A DNA stretch of 64,000 bases from Meandrina meandrites. Its lineage: Eukaryota; Cnidaria; Anthozoa; Scleractinia; Meandrinidae. Position 1 is the first letter of the stretch. The number at the start of each line of letters is the position of its first letter. The notes beneath the pieces are model-generated. The model was not told the DNA's origin and did not search any database. It was given only the letters and a program-made list of their open reading frames with translations. Below, in pieces: positions 22,270 to 37,000 of this stretch. The stretch covers positions 9,807,903 to 9,871,902 of the forward strand of contig OY855914.1 of assembly GCA_963693305.1 (NCBI GenBank). The letters are read 5' to 3'. Made by a program: the position numbers and the translations under genes.

Positions 22270-25200
22270 CTAAGATAGACTTCATATGGCAAGAAACGTT
22301 TCGAAGAACGAGTAGTTGTTAGTGAGCGAAATTTCACAGTGACCTAATTGGTCATGGATTTCCGACGAAACTGGTGTCAGTTAATATTTTTTGTGCCTTT
22401 GTAAAATAACTGTTTCCCGAAGAAGAATTCAGTCGGCTAATTAAAAACTTTGAAATACAAAAGTCAGGAAATTGAGCTCTTCTCTGCGACTATTTAAACT
22501 TGTTATACAAATTTGTTTAATTGATTAAAATCTTTACACGAGAAAGCAAAAAGAAACTGCTTGTGAATCATGATGCGTGTCTATCTGTCGCTTTTCTAAG
22601 AGCTTGTTTTCACAAGCGGCGGTGTCGTAGTCGGAATCACAACCTAGTGAAAATCATACTCGTAAGCGGATTCATACTTCCCGCTCAACTTCCTTTCGTT
22701 TTCTCTTACATTAACGCGCTTTTAAAAGGGCATTGTCACGGGTTTTAAGAGATTTTTGAACAGCCACTGAAATTTATATTTGTGGTGTAGGAAACCTGAA
22801 ACCTGATAATGGGCCATTTGTATTAAGAATTGTTATATCAGAGCACTGAAACTGTTAACGAGCGTCTTTGGCTGCGGATGGCGTGGATGGAAAAATCAAG
22901 GCTAAACTTTTCAAGATTTCTATCTGCAAATTAAGGTCATAAGATCTTCAAAGATAATGTTTTTCATTCGTTTAGTTGCCAACCCCTGATTTCAGAACAG
23001 TTGTGACCAAAAACTGCGAAATCCTCGTGACGTAGCTCTATTAAGGGCAACACTCTCATACAGAGAACTTCGCTTTACTGACCTTTTGGTCGCCGCCTAT
23101 CTGTGCACCGTACATTTTCACTTGTAACGATCGTGTGATAATTGTGCCTACCCTGTTTGAAATATAAAAATTCTACACTTTTGTTTTATTAGTAATAAAG
23201 TATAGCACATATATTACGTATCATTTTTGACAACTGTCTTTCTCCGGGTGTTTGCCCAGCATGAATACGCGAAAGGTTTTTTTTTAGCTTGAGCTAAAGT
23301 TACAATTTAATTACCCTGTTAAAAATGAAAGCTTTCTATAAGTTAATGCGTTTTTACTAGAAATAGTAATTCGGCAGATGCATATAAATTATGTGTCATT
23401 CTTGACAACTGTCTTTCTTCCCTCGTTTGACGGCGTGAATGGCCGTAAGGTTTTTTCAGTTTGAGCTAAAGTTACAGTCAAGGCATTAAACATCGCCCTG
23501 TTGCTTTATATTGTATGTATGTGCAAACTATGCTAAAATTATAAAGGTGTACTCGCAGATCAACAAAATAACCTTAAAACGACAAAAATGAATAAATTCA
23601 CTCTCTAAGATATGAAGAAATCGTAATCAATAGTGTTTTAGTGATTTTCTTCTAAGTAACATTGTCAAACTCGAAAACGTCGGCCCGACGTTATCAAGTT
23701 TTAGACCACTTCTTTCCTACCCGTCCGTAGCCACACCAGTTTTAAACAACTTTCGTGATCAGTACAGTGCGTTTTAGTAAGGTAAGACAACTATTAGTGA
23801 ATTTCCAATTAATACCAACATCTTCTTTGGATTTTGAAGTAGCACTAAATCTTGGTGAGACTGTCCCTTTAATACGGTACTTCTACGTGCTTCACGGGTT
23901 CTTGTGCCGAGGTGCTGTCCCGTGTTTTTCGAGTCGCAAAAAATCGGTTCGCAATAATTGGTGACAAAAGTACAGATTTTAAAAATGCAATTGAATTTAA
24001 GGCGGAGGGAGGCGAGGTTTCTGTTCACTTCTTGTCGTAGGTTTTTTGTTCATTTGTTATGTGTTACAGTTGTTAGTTGTCTTTATTTACATTTGTATCT
24101 TTTTCACCGAGCACGGTTTAAGTTTAAGACTTCGCGTTGATGTTGATGGCATATAACATGTTCATGCTAGTTAACTATGTATTTGCAATCTGCGTGTTGT
24201 TGTTTTTGTTGTTAAAAGATCTAATCAAACTCAATTTGAATTGGTAAATACCCTGGGGGTGAGTTAATGATATGCAAACAGCGGTATAAAAGAGAAACAC
24301 GTGCAATCCTTTGTGCAGTCACCTCCATTCTGCGGCATCTACTGGGTGCCACGCGCCCACCCAGGAATGTGGACTGGAACACCTTTTGCCTTAGCATTTT
24401 GCAAATATCTCACGAGTGAGCGCTGGGAACGAGTGATATACTGTTTTTGCCACGAGAATATAAAATTCATATCTTTGAGCCAACGTGTAACCGGCTTTTT
24501 TTATTGTATAGACAAAAACTTGGCAAGTTAATCGAAAGCACAAACCATTAATATGTAAACTCTTGCAGCTGGAATTTCTTAAATATCTCTTCTTGTGTCA
24601 GTATCCACTTTGGAAGAAACTCATTAACTTGTTTTAAGTCATGTGAAGTTTTCTTTATGTTTGCAATTTACTGCTCCTTAGTAAACGATTATATGTCGCC
24701 TTCAGTGATTATAACTTCTATATCACTCGCCGTCTTTCAACTGGCGTTTGGTAACGTTTGGGAACCGTGCAAAGGCGCGAAATGACGTCATCGATATTCT
24801 CGCTGGTGAGGATATGCCAGTATGGAAAATGCGCCACTAGGGTCGTGGATGCAATTTCGTATGGATTTTATCAGTGGTCTTTTTTCCAGTAACTTGCGTC
24901 TATATCTTAATAGCCTGTATAATTATTTTAACAGAGGAACTCCGTTTATACGGATATCAATGGGACATGCCATTAGGGACTTTAGTGGACTTTCAGATAA
25001 AATGTTACGGACACATGTTTTATCAATACAAAGACTAAGGAAGACATTTTTACGGCAACAAAACGTTGATCTAATTGTACTGTAACTGTATTAAGTTTAA
25101 AATATGGAAACCTTATGGCCGTTTATCATACTCTCGGACTAAAATTTATTTTATAGTACTCTTCTTGAAATCACATGAAAAAGTCGGTAACTTTACTTTA

Positions 25201-27264
25201 TACAAGAAATAAAGCACCAGCATTTTCATGCTGTTTAGTTTTTTTTCTGTAACTATAACTGTAATACTGTTGGAGTAAAATTGCTTTACTGTTCTTAAAA
25301 CTCGACATCGGACTCATGTGAACAAGTTCATAACTTTTTGTTGAGTTGTAAATAATTTTTTGTTGAGTGGTAAATAATGTTTTGTTGAGCACGTTTGAGC
25401 CTCTTCAAGTAAATCAATGTGTTTTGCCTCTATTTTGGTATTATGAAAGGGTTGAAAAAAGGAAAAAAAATACGAGTGACGAACAAAGTGATAGAAAGAC
25501 ACCGTGTGTGAGATTTGTAGGTTCACTAATTGCAGCTGAAATATACAAATTCTGACCTAATTCTGACGGTCCTGCCGCGTGAAGCCAAACAATAATCCAA
25601 TCAACATCCAAATTTCGAATGGAGTCGCCATTTGCACACTGAATTACTCATTTGACGAATGAAATATTGAAGAAAGATTCATCAATTCACCGTTTAGAGA
25701 GACCCTTGGGTTGATTTAACTGTAAATGATTTGATCTTCCGTGACTGAACATGATCCGCGCCAAAAAAAAAAAAAAAAACGCAAAATGAACTTTCACCTC
25801 GTCGACTGGTTTAATTTTTAGCGTTAATTTACCAAAATAGCTTCACGACTAACTTCGTCTTCAAATTTTATTTTTATTTTTTATATGAAAGTGCCAAACA
25901 AACATGGCATTGTTTTACTATCAGTGTGTGTTTTCTTAATTTCTATTGAAAAGGCAAACTGACCACTTAAATGACAATGTGTTCATTTAACATCTGTTTC
26001 TCTGGTTGTTTTGTTTGATTTTTTCTTTAACTCGAGGGTGCGTGTACTTGAGAATGTTTTCGAAATAACAGCTTCTGGGAAAGTGTTGTTGGTGATATAA
26101 ATTGTAAGTTATATAGGAATGTCTGCAACGATCAGATAGGAATCAAGCTATCAGAAACCACACGTTATGGTTGAGTCAAATCGATGATTATATTTATTAT
26201 TTGTAAAATAGTAGTAGTAGTTTCTTTGTAGAGGCTTACTGTTTTGTTTTAATGCTCTTCCACACGGGCCACAGCCCCCAGAAAATAATGGGAACAAAAA
26301 CTTGACCAACGTATAGCATGCATTCTTAATTAAACGACTTTAACATTCGAAATTCAGCACTGAACAGAAACAGTTCCCTGGTTTAATTTAGAGCAACGCT
26401 CCAAGGCCTGGTTTTTTGTGTTGCCCGTTTCGAAAACGACCTAATTTTGACTTCCTGGGAGGTGAGAAACTACTTAGGCTAGCGGCTGTTATCATTTGTA
26501 TATTTCCATGTAAGAGAAAAAGAAAGTTAATTAGTTAAGATGATGTGTATTTTGCGCTACTCTAGCTCTATTCCTCCAAAGGTCTAAACTAGTATGTTAT
26601 TGTCCCCGCAGGGCTATCGCCCAGAAGGCGAAAGGACCCGAAAGCCCGAGAAGGCAATCACTAAAGTGCCCCTGTGATCTTTTACATATACTTTCTCATT
26701 CATCTTGCCAAATTTCAATCCATTACGAACATCATAAGTCATTTTATTTTAACATTTACTTCCAAGAATTTACGACCGCCATTAATCAATCTTGTTCTAA
26801 GGCTCGGTTGCGAATGGGAGAGAGTGACGTGTAAGGCTCAAAAATACCTCATGGGTTGAAATTATAACAACAATCAGCATAGAAAATTGCACGAAGAATA
26901 CGTCCAGAGTTTTTGTTCCGTAACTTTCAATAATTCAATACAAAATCTTCAGTTATCATAAAGCCAGTTGGTGTGTGTCTTGATGCCTTGCACCTGTTTT
27001 TAGAAGAGAATCGTCGAATAAGAAACGAATTCTAGGTTTTAAGGGCGTTGCTAAATTAAGTGCAAAAATGCAAATGGTATCATAAAGCATACAAATAATA
27101 GTGATTAAAACCCAAAACATGCGAATTTTGAAACATTAGCTTTTGCATAAGAAAAATGTTATGTTTTATTATTTGTAGTGGCATTGGATGTAAGAATTTT
27201 GTCGTTTGACATGATTTCTCTTTTTATAACATCTCGATCTGCAGGAATGCAAGATCGAAGCCAA
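22270..27264. other. Gene-poor interval upstream of the receptor gene
   Basis: AT-rich DNA holding interspersed repeat family A copy 2 (23528-23872), a poly-A tract near 25764, and a TATAAAAG at 24285 followed by an unconvincing 76-codon frame. Related TGACAACTGTCTTTCT segments at about 23228 and 23403 suggest a local duplication. No supported exon was found. Confidence 0.5.
23528..23872 (+). repeat. Interspersed repeat family A, copy 2
   Basis: Colinear with 11411-11752, in the same orientation, sharing CCGTAGCCACACCAGTTTTA and CAGTGCGTTTTAGTAAGGT. Non-coding. Confidence 0.85.
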
Positions 27265-27312
27265 ATGTCATCTATTGGTGTTTGTTTTATAAACAAAACA
27301 TACTTCAGAATC

Positions 27313-27379
27313 ATGGCAGTGCTATTTTTACTAGTCATGTTCATGTGCAGCAAGAAGGACGGCGCACTCGCAACTCAAG
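27313..27379 (+). CDS. Receptor exon 1: signal peptide
   Basis: Encodes MAVLFLLVMFMCSKKDGALA, then TQ, and ends in phase 1 at donor gtaaat. A decayed copy of this exon and its flanks lies at 29556-29705. Confidence 0.7.
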
Positions 27380-28012
27380 GTAAATGATAAGAGGGTAATT
27401 TACATCAATAAATCACGTGACAATCACAACAAAGTAGGCGAAGGAAGTCTAAAAGGCAGTCAGAGTAATCTCAGAATAAACAGCACGCGTTAAAGAAAGA
27501 TGTTTTGTGAGGAAACTACCTCTTAGGGTTTTCCTCAAATAGTACATAATATTTAAGTTCACTACTGCATCTGTTTCTCTTTTGGTTAAATAGAATGTGG
27601 CTCAGTTGTGAACAACACGCTCATAAGTCCTGGATATCCAAACAACTACCCAAACAACTTGGATTGTAGTTACTCAGTTCCTATTCCATACGGCATGGTG
27701 ATGAAGATTTACTTTAATGATTTTGACGTCGAGGATCATCCAACATGCAAGTAAGCAAGGACATGGCTATTAAAGGAAACAACTCATTTCTCTAATTTAT
27801 GTACTGGATTAATATAAGTTATAATTTTGTACGATAGTAGAAATAAAAAATCCAAAAATATACAAAGATGGTAACAACTGATGAAGTTTTAATCTATAAG
27901 GGCAGATATAAGAAATACAAAATTGTTTAGAAGAACCAGATTTGGCAACGTCTTCCACAACTTCGATCCTACTTTAATAATAAAAATGATAATAATGACG
28001 ATGATGATGAAA

Positions 28013-28068
<56 letters not shown>

Positions 28069-31000
28069 TATGCTAATAATAGTATATTCACAGCTTTTCT
28101 ACACAGTAGCTATCCATCTGTGCCCTATAGACTAACAAAAGAAAATATACGCATATATACAGTATAATTGTGTACATCATGTACAAGATCATGTATGTTT
28201 TCGGTCAGGCTCACACTTTATTCAGGTGCTGAATGTAACTAGCTGAAGAAAGATGCTCTTTTTATTAATTTATACAGCATCTGGTTTAGTTATGAAGGTA
28301 GTTTAAACAGAGTCCTGAATTAAATAATAAATAAACACTAGGAACAATCAACAAGTCAAATTACACTGCTTCAATAGTGTTTAACACGACATAGAACAGC
28401 TAAAAGAGGCTGAGTTCAGTGGCGTTTGAAGAATTGTTTCGAATGTTTCGGAAGTGGCTTAAACTTGTTAAAGTCAGACACAGATCTTATTTCCCGAGGG
28501 AGTGAGTTATAAGCATGCGCACCATTGATCCTAAAACTGTCCTGGTATTTGGTAGTTTTAGCTATGGGCGGTCGCAACATGTCACGTTTCTTAGGTAAAT
28601 AGGTGCCAGTCCGTGATGCATTTAAAAACAAACACAGATTTAAGGAAGTTACGGCGCGCTTGCAGATGGGGGCAGCCGAGTAATAATAGAGCACATGCAC
28701 AATCCGAAACGTATCTCCTGAAAGGGTTTTGTAACGATATTCTTTGTGATGCCAATATATAGAAACTGATCTTCAAAAATTTCATTTTTCTTTTAATAAA
28801 GCTATGACTACTTAAAGATTACTAATGAGAACAGCGAGACACTTGGTGTGATCTGTGGTTCGCAATATGGCACGGCCATTATTGCTAGTGGTGACTACGT
28901 ACAGCTAAGATTCTATTCCGACTCCGGCATACAGAAAAAAGGATTCAATATATCTTTCATTGCACTTCCAAAGCCTGGTGAGTACAATCAGAATAATATT
29001 ATGGTATAGATTTGATGCAGAATAACAAAGCGATGTCAAAATTGTCGACTTTCGAAAGATCAACCTTGAAGTGAAAGGATTGCAAGATGTTTCCGAAAAA
29101 AAAGAGTTAGTGAATAAATTGCTTTTACTACTAATGATTTCTGTTGATTCTAAAGCTACATATTATTATTTGTTTTAAATTAATTAATTAATTAATTAAT
29201 TAATTTATTAATTCTAAATGTTTGGATACTATACGACAACCCACAAGCTTGTTGTTTTGAAATTTTGAACGTGTTTAAATTAAAGCTAGAAAAAAGAAAC
29301 TAGAAAATAAGAATCTTGTAGCTTTCAAATTGAAGCAATAGAATCAATAAAAAAATCATGTTTAAGGTTCATGATATTTACTTATTAGGCCTCTTTCGCT
29401 AATGAGGCAGATAAAGCCCCTCAGGGGTACTGCTGTATTCAGAATGTACATCATGTATAATGGTTGGCCCCCTGCCTGGAGGGCTGTCATTTCAGTACTG
29501 AACCTTTTTCTGCTCGACCAATCCGACCTAGCTGAAACTATCAGAGACTGTAAGACAACTGCAGGAATGTAGGCTTGAAGTCAAAGGTCATCCATTGGTA
29601 TTTTTTTGAACAAAACATACTTCAGAATCACGGCGGTGGTTTTCTTACTGTGTTATTCATACTTTCCATCACAAAACACAAGGTAAATGATAAGTGGGAC
29701 TTTTAAATCAACTAATCACATCACAATAAGTGGAAGGCAAAGTAATCTAAACGACGATTTACACGATACGACTTTCTCTCATGCGACAAGGATACGACAG
29801 GCCTACGACATGACTCAGGACCACTTACACGCGCGCGGGTCTGTCGTAAGGATGTGCTACATTGAACCCGATACCCTAACAGCGTGTATTCAGAAAAGAT
29901 GTGCGGAAAGGAAAGAGCAACGGCGTTATGCTTCATGTAGTGCATTTCATTTGCATTCACTATTAAAACTTTTTTGGTTCAATAGAATGTGGCTCAGTTG
30001 TAAACAATACACTGATAAGCCCTGGATATCCAAGTAACTACCCAAGCAATACAGATTGTAATTACTCGGTCCCTATTCCACATGGTATGGCGATGAAGAT
30101 TTACTTTTTTTATTTTGACATCGAGTATCATCCAACATGCAGGTAAGTAAGGACATATACTTTATGCATGAAAGAAAAAGACGTGAACGAAAAACCACTG
30201 TCCGTAATCATGTTATTATATCAGGAGAAATAATAAAGAAAACGTTGATAGTTTGGGAGAGGGGTTGCACTCTTGAGCGTGGGTCAAACGTTTTTTGACC
30301 TCTAAAATATACGAAAATCTTTCTTCAGATGTGCAGCCCTAAGCGAGACCTTGTTGACTAAAAAGATTGCTGTTTTGCGGGAACACCCAAAGTGAGACCC
30401 AAAATCCAAAATCTACAAGCAAGAAACGAGCATCGTCCTTTATTATGGGAGTCCCCCATCCAGGGTATGGATTAACTGAGAGAGATTCTAGGAAAACTGG
30501 AAAATATCTCTGCGATGGGAAGATAAACAAAGAAAAAAGGTCTTCTGTGGCCCAAGGTTTTTTTCATGGGTAAGCAAATCCGAAATCAAATGTCCCCCAA
30601 AATAACATACTAATAAAAATATCAGTATTAATCACAACTATAACAAAATTCTCGATTCTGATTGGTTATTAGCACGCCCCATTTTTTACCAAATTGGAGC
30701 GCGCGCGGCTAAAGTGTCCAATAACAAAGTGTCCAATAACAAGGTGTCCAATAACAAGGTGTCCAATAACAAAGTTCGCGTGCTGCGCATGCGCGCGCTC
30801 TTTACTTGGTTCCTTGTTGTGACTAAATACTCCTTGATATTCCTAAAACCTTCCGCTTCCACTATGGCTTTTTTGCCTTAGTGATGATAAGTCCTTAGCA
30901 GGCTTCGCTTTATCTATTTTTTTTTCTCGAATTTTGTTATACTTATGATTAATTGGCAATAGGACTTTGTGTCGTCCAATTCTGTCTGTAATCATACTCG

Positions 31001-34000
31001 TGATTAAACAAATCGGACTCCCGCTACGCGGTCGTCCGATTTTGTTAATCACTCGTATGATTACAGACCGAATTGGACTCCACTCAGTCCTATTACCATT
31101 ACTTAAACGTGGAATGGTTTGTGAACCCTCGGGTTAATATGGAAGGATACAATATACGTCTACGGGTTTATCCTGCACAAGTAAAGTGATAAGTGCTTAG
31201 GGAACGAGGTATTATCCAACATGCGAGCAATATAATTGTAGCAAATCTATAAGTATAACTCTCGAGGTAAGTTAAGAAGAGACTTGACATTGACCTTCAT
31301 GATACAAGTTCCTGGCTAAATTCAGATATGTCCAGGATTGAACGCTAATGAGTTGCTCTTTAAAAAAAATATCACACTGAAAGTGTCCTCACTGATCAAA
31401 GTTCACCTAAACACACAATTTTTACAACTAGTATGAAAATGTTCAATAACCCAGTCATATATGGAGTACTTGCTAAACAATACTCGCGTCCAATCCTGAA
31501 CATTCGTGGAAATTAAAGGCGTTTGTAACGATACTCTTGGTGATGTAATTACATACAAACTGATCTTCCAGGGGCTGATCTTTTTTTCTCTTTTAATGAA
31601 GCTATGACTACTTGGAGATTACTAATGAGAATGGCGATAGATTTGGTAAGATCTGCGGTTGGCGAGATGGGACGGACATTATTGTTGTAACTGGCGACTA
31701 CGCACTGCTAACATTCCATTCAGACTATGAGACACAGGATAAAGGATTCAATATATCTTTCATTGCTATTCCACAACCTGGTGAGTACATTCCAGGGCTC
31801 AAAATAACGGCCGGTCAACGGACAATGTCCGGCCAAAATGACGATTTGTCCGGACAAAATTTTGGTTCGGCGGTCATTTTGACCGGTCACGTACACAGCT
31901 TTCAAATAAATAACACAAAAAAAATTATTTGCATTATTTCTTGAAATTTTACAGTAAAAACATAAAATATCATAGCAGCTTGCAGTCACAAATTTGTAGA
32001 ATACAGATGAGACGGTCACGCTCTGCGGATTTGTTAGCGGTTTGTGTAAATAAAACAGGAAACATCCACGTCTGTAAATACGCTAAACAGACAACAATGA
32101 ACATCGCATCAATCAACGTCTGCTATTGACACGCGTACGCAATTACAGTTTGAATTGTCAGGCGGGTTGAGAAAAATAGCACTCGTTAGTGGATTTAGAA
32201 AACTATATGCACCTATAGAAAGTACGAGTTCGTAGCGTGTTTTTCACCAACAAGGTCATGAGAAAATAATAAAATCATTAAACGCTTTGAATTTTTTAAG
32301 TTCAGTTCCAAGCACATTGTATTTTGAAGTTTTGACAACTTCCTGACCGTGTTTATCGCTAACTAGTTAAGTAAAAGATGGTTTGTTAGTAGATTTCCAG
32401 AAAAAAGCAACAAAAGACAGCCCGTTTACACAGGCGATTTTTGTCGCGCAACTCGATGCAATTTTTCTCGCGCCGAAATTGCACGAAGTTGCAAGGCCCG
32501 TTTACACAGGCGAGTATTGTCGCGCAACTCAATGCAACTCTTGTCGCGCCGAAGTTGCATCAAGTTTCATTGCATTGAGTTGCGCGACAAAAATAGCTTG
32601 TGTAAACGGCTCTTAAGGACGTTCGCGCGAAAATTTTCTAGTCGATAGACTTGTCTAAAATTTTTACTGAGGACGGATAATGAGTTACTTGTGTCAGAAA
32701 TACAAAAAAATGTGGGGGTCACCGACTTCGTTTCAGAGATAAAGTCTGTAGAAAACTACCCAGATTTTGAAAAATTGGCGCACGTAATTTCGCACGGCTT
32801 TCAAGGTTTGCAGTTTAAATTATCGATGATGAGAAAACGGAGGTAAACGATCTTGGTGATATTTTGAAGAAGTGCGTCTGTTGCGTAAATAATTTTAAGT
32901 GTTGCCATCTTTTATGCAAAACTTAGCCCTGGAAGAGGCATTTGAACCCGTCGTACGGCAAAACGAAAAGATCAAAAAGCGGAATTCGAACGTGCGTGGG
33001 GCAAAAAAATCAACCTTTTAATCGATAGATTTTTTTTCATTTTCTCACAAAACGTAGATAATCGTTAACAAAAGTGATCTGTTAAGAAAAAAGTAGGGGT
33101 CACCGACCATTTAAGCTAGCAAACCGCAAGCGAAGTTATCGCAACGGCTACTCACCCTATATGTGTTTGGAAAGTTTCCTCAGCGCGCGCGCTCGATGCA
33201 TGACGTGGCGTAGCGTTGCGACAGGAATTACGTGCGCAGTAAGGATGCGCATAAACAATTAGCGCGAACGTCCTTAAACGGGCCTTTAGACTTCAGGCAC
33301 ACCCTTACTGAAAGGCCTGGTTGCTAAGCGTTGTGGACGAATGTGAAATCTTTTCTCGGCTGTTATTTTGTTAATCCCCTAGCTTGAAATGGGATATTGG
33401 TATCGCATGATACAGGAAAGATATCTAAAAGTCGAGGACGTAAATCCTTTTTACTGGACACAGTTGACATGGCGTTTCCTTTCTTCCTACATGCGGAGCA
33501 AAGGCACAGTTATCTCACCTGTAGCATGGGCATATGTTTACGTAGAGTAGAACGCAGAAGAAATGGAAATTCAAAACGCGAACGTAATGAAATGACACTT
33601 TTAGCGATCAAAACATTTAAGCTTAAGCCTTATACTCTTTAAGGTCCTTTAACAACGAGTGTTTTAGCTTATGAGGCGAATTTTTGGCAAAATAGGCTAT
33701 TGCTTCAAAGTAAATACTCAATATTTTGACCGGTCAAAAACGAGACATGACCGAGCAAAAATTGATTTGGCCGGTCAACATGACCGGTCAGTATTCAAAA
33801 ATTATTTTGAGCCCTGACATTCATAATAATATTTCAAATCAAACTCGATGTCGAGTTGGTATAGATTTTTCTCAGAATAGTCGACTTTTTTAATAGGAAG
33901 ATCGATATTGAAATAAAATGATTTCAAGATATTCCGAAACAATGGCATAGAGAAAAATACGACTCATTTTATAGACATGTACCTTTTAGTAATTTTGGGC

Positions 34001-37000
34001 GGTTTTCTGACGTTAGGGAAAAATTTTGAAATCCAAGATGGCGGATCCAAGATGGCGGCTGTTTTGACATCATGACGTAATTTCCACGTGATGTGACGTC
34101 ATTATCCCACGTGACGTCAAAAGATAGATTTTTGGACATACTATATGTCCTCCAAGTTTCATTGTGATTGTTTGAATATTCTGTAAGTTACGGAGAGGGT
34201 GGGAGGGGGAATTCCCCCCGTGTTTGAAAAGACCAAAAAAATACGGTTTATTGCGCTTGTGAGAGGGCTACTTCCCAAGGGGAAAAACTGTATGGGTTAT
34301 TGTTATAACTTAGTATAACTTGGATTCACTGTTGCAGAGATAATAGAGTGTGGTTCCGTGGTAAACAACACACTGACAAGTCCTGGATATCCAACTAACT
34401 ACCCAAACAACATGGATTGTAATTACTCGGTCCCTATTCCATACGGCATGGCGATGAAGATTTACTTTCATGAATTTGACGTGGAGTATGATTTAACGTG
34501 CAGGTAATGGTTATTATAAAGTAATATCTTCTAAATACCTGAGCTCGCCACATCTTGTTAAATTTTGAGCTCTATTCATCGGTTTTCTGCCTATGTTTGT
34601 TAAACAAGATAAAGAAAACAAGTTTGCATGGCGTGTGTGAGATTTAGTTCGAAAACATGGAAACGAAGCCTTGAAAATTATTACTTTAGGAGCCATTGAT
34701 TCTTTACTAAAATGCATTCCTAGGTATGATTACTTGGAGATTACTAACGAGAACGATGAGTTATTTGGTGTGGTCTGTGGAGAGCAGAGTGGGGAAGATG
34801 TTATCGTAATTGGCAACTACGTACAACTAACATTCTCTTCAGACTCTGAAGTTCCAGGAAAAGGATTCTCGTTGTCTTTCAGTGCTGTTCCAAAGTCTGG
34901 TGAGTAAAATTAATTATAGTGACGCTTCACTGTGGACACAAAGTCGAGAAAGGTTAAGTTCGAAAAAAAAAAACAAAGAAGAAAAAAACGAAACAAAAAC
35001 AAGCTCAATTGTCGACCGACATTGGTGAAAAGAAACGTCCAAAGGACTTTTTGTTACGCAAATTATTGTAAATATCTCAATGGACACAAGGCCGAGTTGA
35101 ATTCGAAAAGTTGAGTACGAAAAATCACCAAACCAAACCAAACCAAACCAAAAGGTAAAAAATCAAGAGTTAAAAGAACTTCAGTCTTCGTCATTGGTGA
35201 TGCAAAAAGTAACATCGAAAGGTTTTTGTTATAAAAATGTTAATGCATTGCAGTTATCTCCAATATAGGAATAATAATAATGTCTAATAGTGTGTCACTC
35301 AAAAATTCACGAAAACTCTTTACTGCATTCAACGAGTAACATACGAGTGAAGGCCAAAAGAAGAAAGACCGCGTTCTCAAAGTCCACAATATCAGTATGA
35401 TAAGCATTGCAATATTTAAGATGAGAATGAGCGCCTATACACGCTATGAGTTTTAATAAATGACAAAATGTATAATTCTACCAAGCGACGGAGTGGGGAG
35501 CAGTGGCCAAAGTCTAGACAATGAAGATTCAAAAAAAGTAAAAAAAAAAAGAATGATTGTAAGACGTCCCCCTGTCTTAGTATTGGACCAAGACAACTAG
35601 ACTCTAGGTATATTTCCCAAGAATTTCGTATTCTGACATACTGTATAATATTGTCGATAAGAAGTTACCAGGAAACCTGTAGCATTTTCAGAGTTATTTG
35701 CCAAAGAATGTTGAGCTGCATGAGTTATTTTATTATTAACTGAGATTTATACTGTTTCGCAAATAAAGAAACTGGGATTTACTGTTTCAGGAATAAAAGA
35801 ATGTGGTTCCGTAGTAAACAATACACTAAAAAGCCCTGGGTATCCAGGCTACTACCCAAGCGATATGGATTGTAATTATTCAGTTCCTATTCCACACGGC
35901 ATGGCGATAAAAATCACCTTTCATGAATTTGACGTGGAGTATGATGACTCATGTAGGTAAGTAAACGGACATGACTATAATATTATTATTTCAGGCACTA
36001 GATAGCCTCCTCGTTATATGATTGGTGATCACAACACTCAATGAAACACCGTGAACTCAACCGTAGTGCCTGGATTCGAATAGGCACTTTAAGATACACT
36101 ACGGCGAGGCGCTACTACGGCTGTCGGAAGTAAAATTTCACACAAAATAAGACACTGCGCATGCCAGTCGGTTGAGTTCGGCCGTAGTGTGAAATCTGAC
36201 TACCTGAGCTGGGAGGTTTTACCGTAGTGGCTAGCACTTGGGTTTAATTCGCTGCTCTGTCCTTTTTCTACGAATTTCTCATCATTTTCAGAGTTCCAAC
36301 GCAAAATGTATCCTTTGAAGTCAACTTCAGTCGAATATTTGTTGAGTTTGTCGTTCATACGCTTGTAAATTTTCAATTGAATTCGTTTGATGAAAGTGTC
36401 GGCATGGCAAAGATAAACATTCTTGTACAGCGCGTGAGAGATGCACTATATCTCAGGGTCGTAACGAGGTATATGGGATCAGGGATCGAAGGCCTGTAAA
36501 GGGGTGGGATCAGGGATCACAGGCCGGGATCTGGGATCACAGCACGTTGGATCGGGATCAGCAGCGTATTTCATGGAATCAGGGATCAGGCTGTCCTTGG
36601 TGATAATACAAATTATAAAGTGCGCTTTCACAGGGAATTTTAGAGCTTTTTTACTATTTTGAGATTTCATGGTTTATTTCAAATAGTATTTGAAGGCATT
36701 CGGATTCATGACCGGACAGTACTGGCTAGTCACGCAATCGTTGATAACTTTCCAGGATTTGACAGTGCTTAATCATTAACATGTCATATGATCACGTTGG
36801 CCTATTACGTGTTGGTCTATGTTAGAGTCTGGTGTACGCGATCGATAGAGAGATCAGATAGATTTGGTTGATTTTCAATGGGAAAACAAAAAGAAGAAGG
36901 ACGATCGCTTTCAATGACGGTAAAGTGATTTTAGTTTTGATTTACAGCTTTTCGTGCTTGTTAAAATCTGCAAGATATTCCATTTTTGGCCAAATTTAAT

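Larger units (their letters stand above)
31793..33816. mobile_element. hAT-like element 1, 2.0 kb, 6-bp target duplication
   Basis: Terminal inverted repeats CAGGGCTCAAAATAA / TTATTTTGAGCCCTG, with ACCGG/CCGGTCAA-rich subterminal repeats, flanked by direct repeats ACATTC (31787-31792, 33817-33822). It begins 12 bp after CUB2's last exon and leaves the donor gtgagt intact. The CUB1 intron at 28978 shows the empty paralogous site (GTGAGTACAATCAGAATAAT). No intact transposase frame; other repeats are nested inside. Confidence 0.88.

Noticed and set aside
24285..24531. TATAAAAG followed by a 76-codon frame
   Set aside because: No signal peptide, domain or second exon could be supported; the TATA match alone is weak.
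24822..25085. 87-codon plus-strand frame
   Set aside because: No recognisable motif or flanking splice structure, and it lies in repeat-like AT-rich DNA.
28416..28785. Minus-strand frames as a host gene
   Set aside because: The sequence is the C-terminal tail of a LINE reverse transcriptase, split over two frames.
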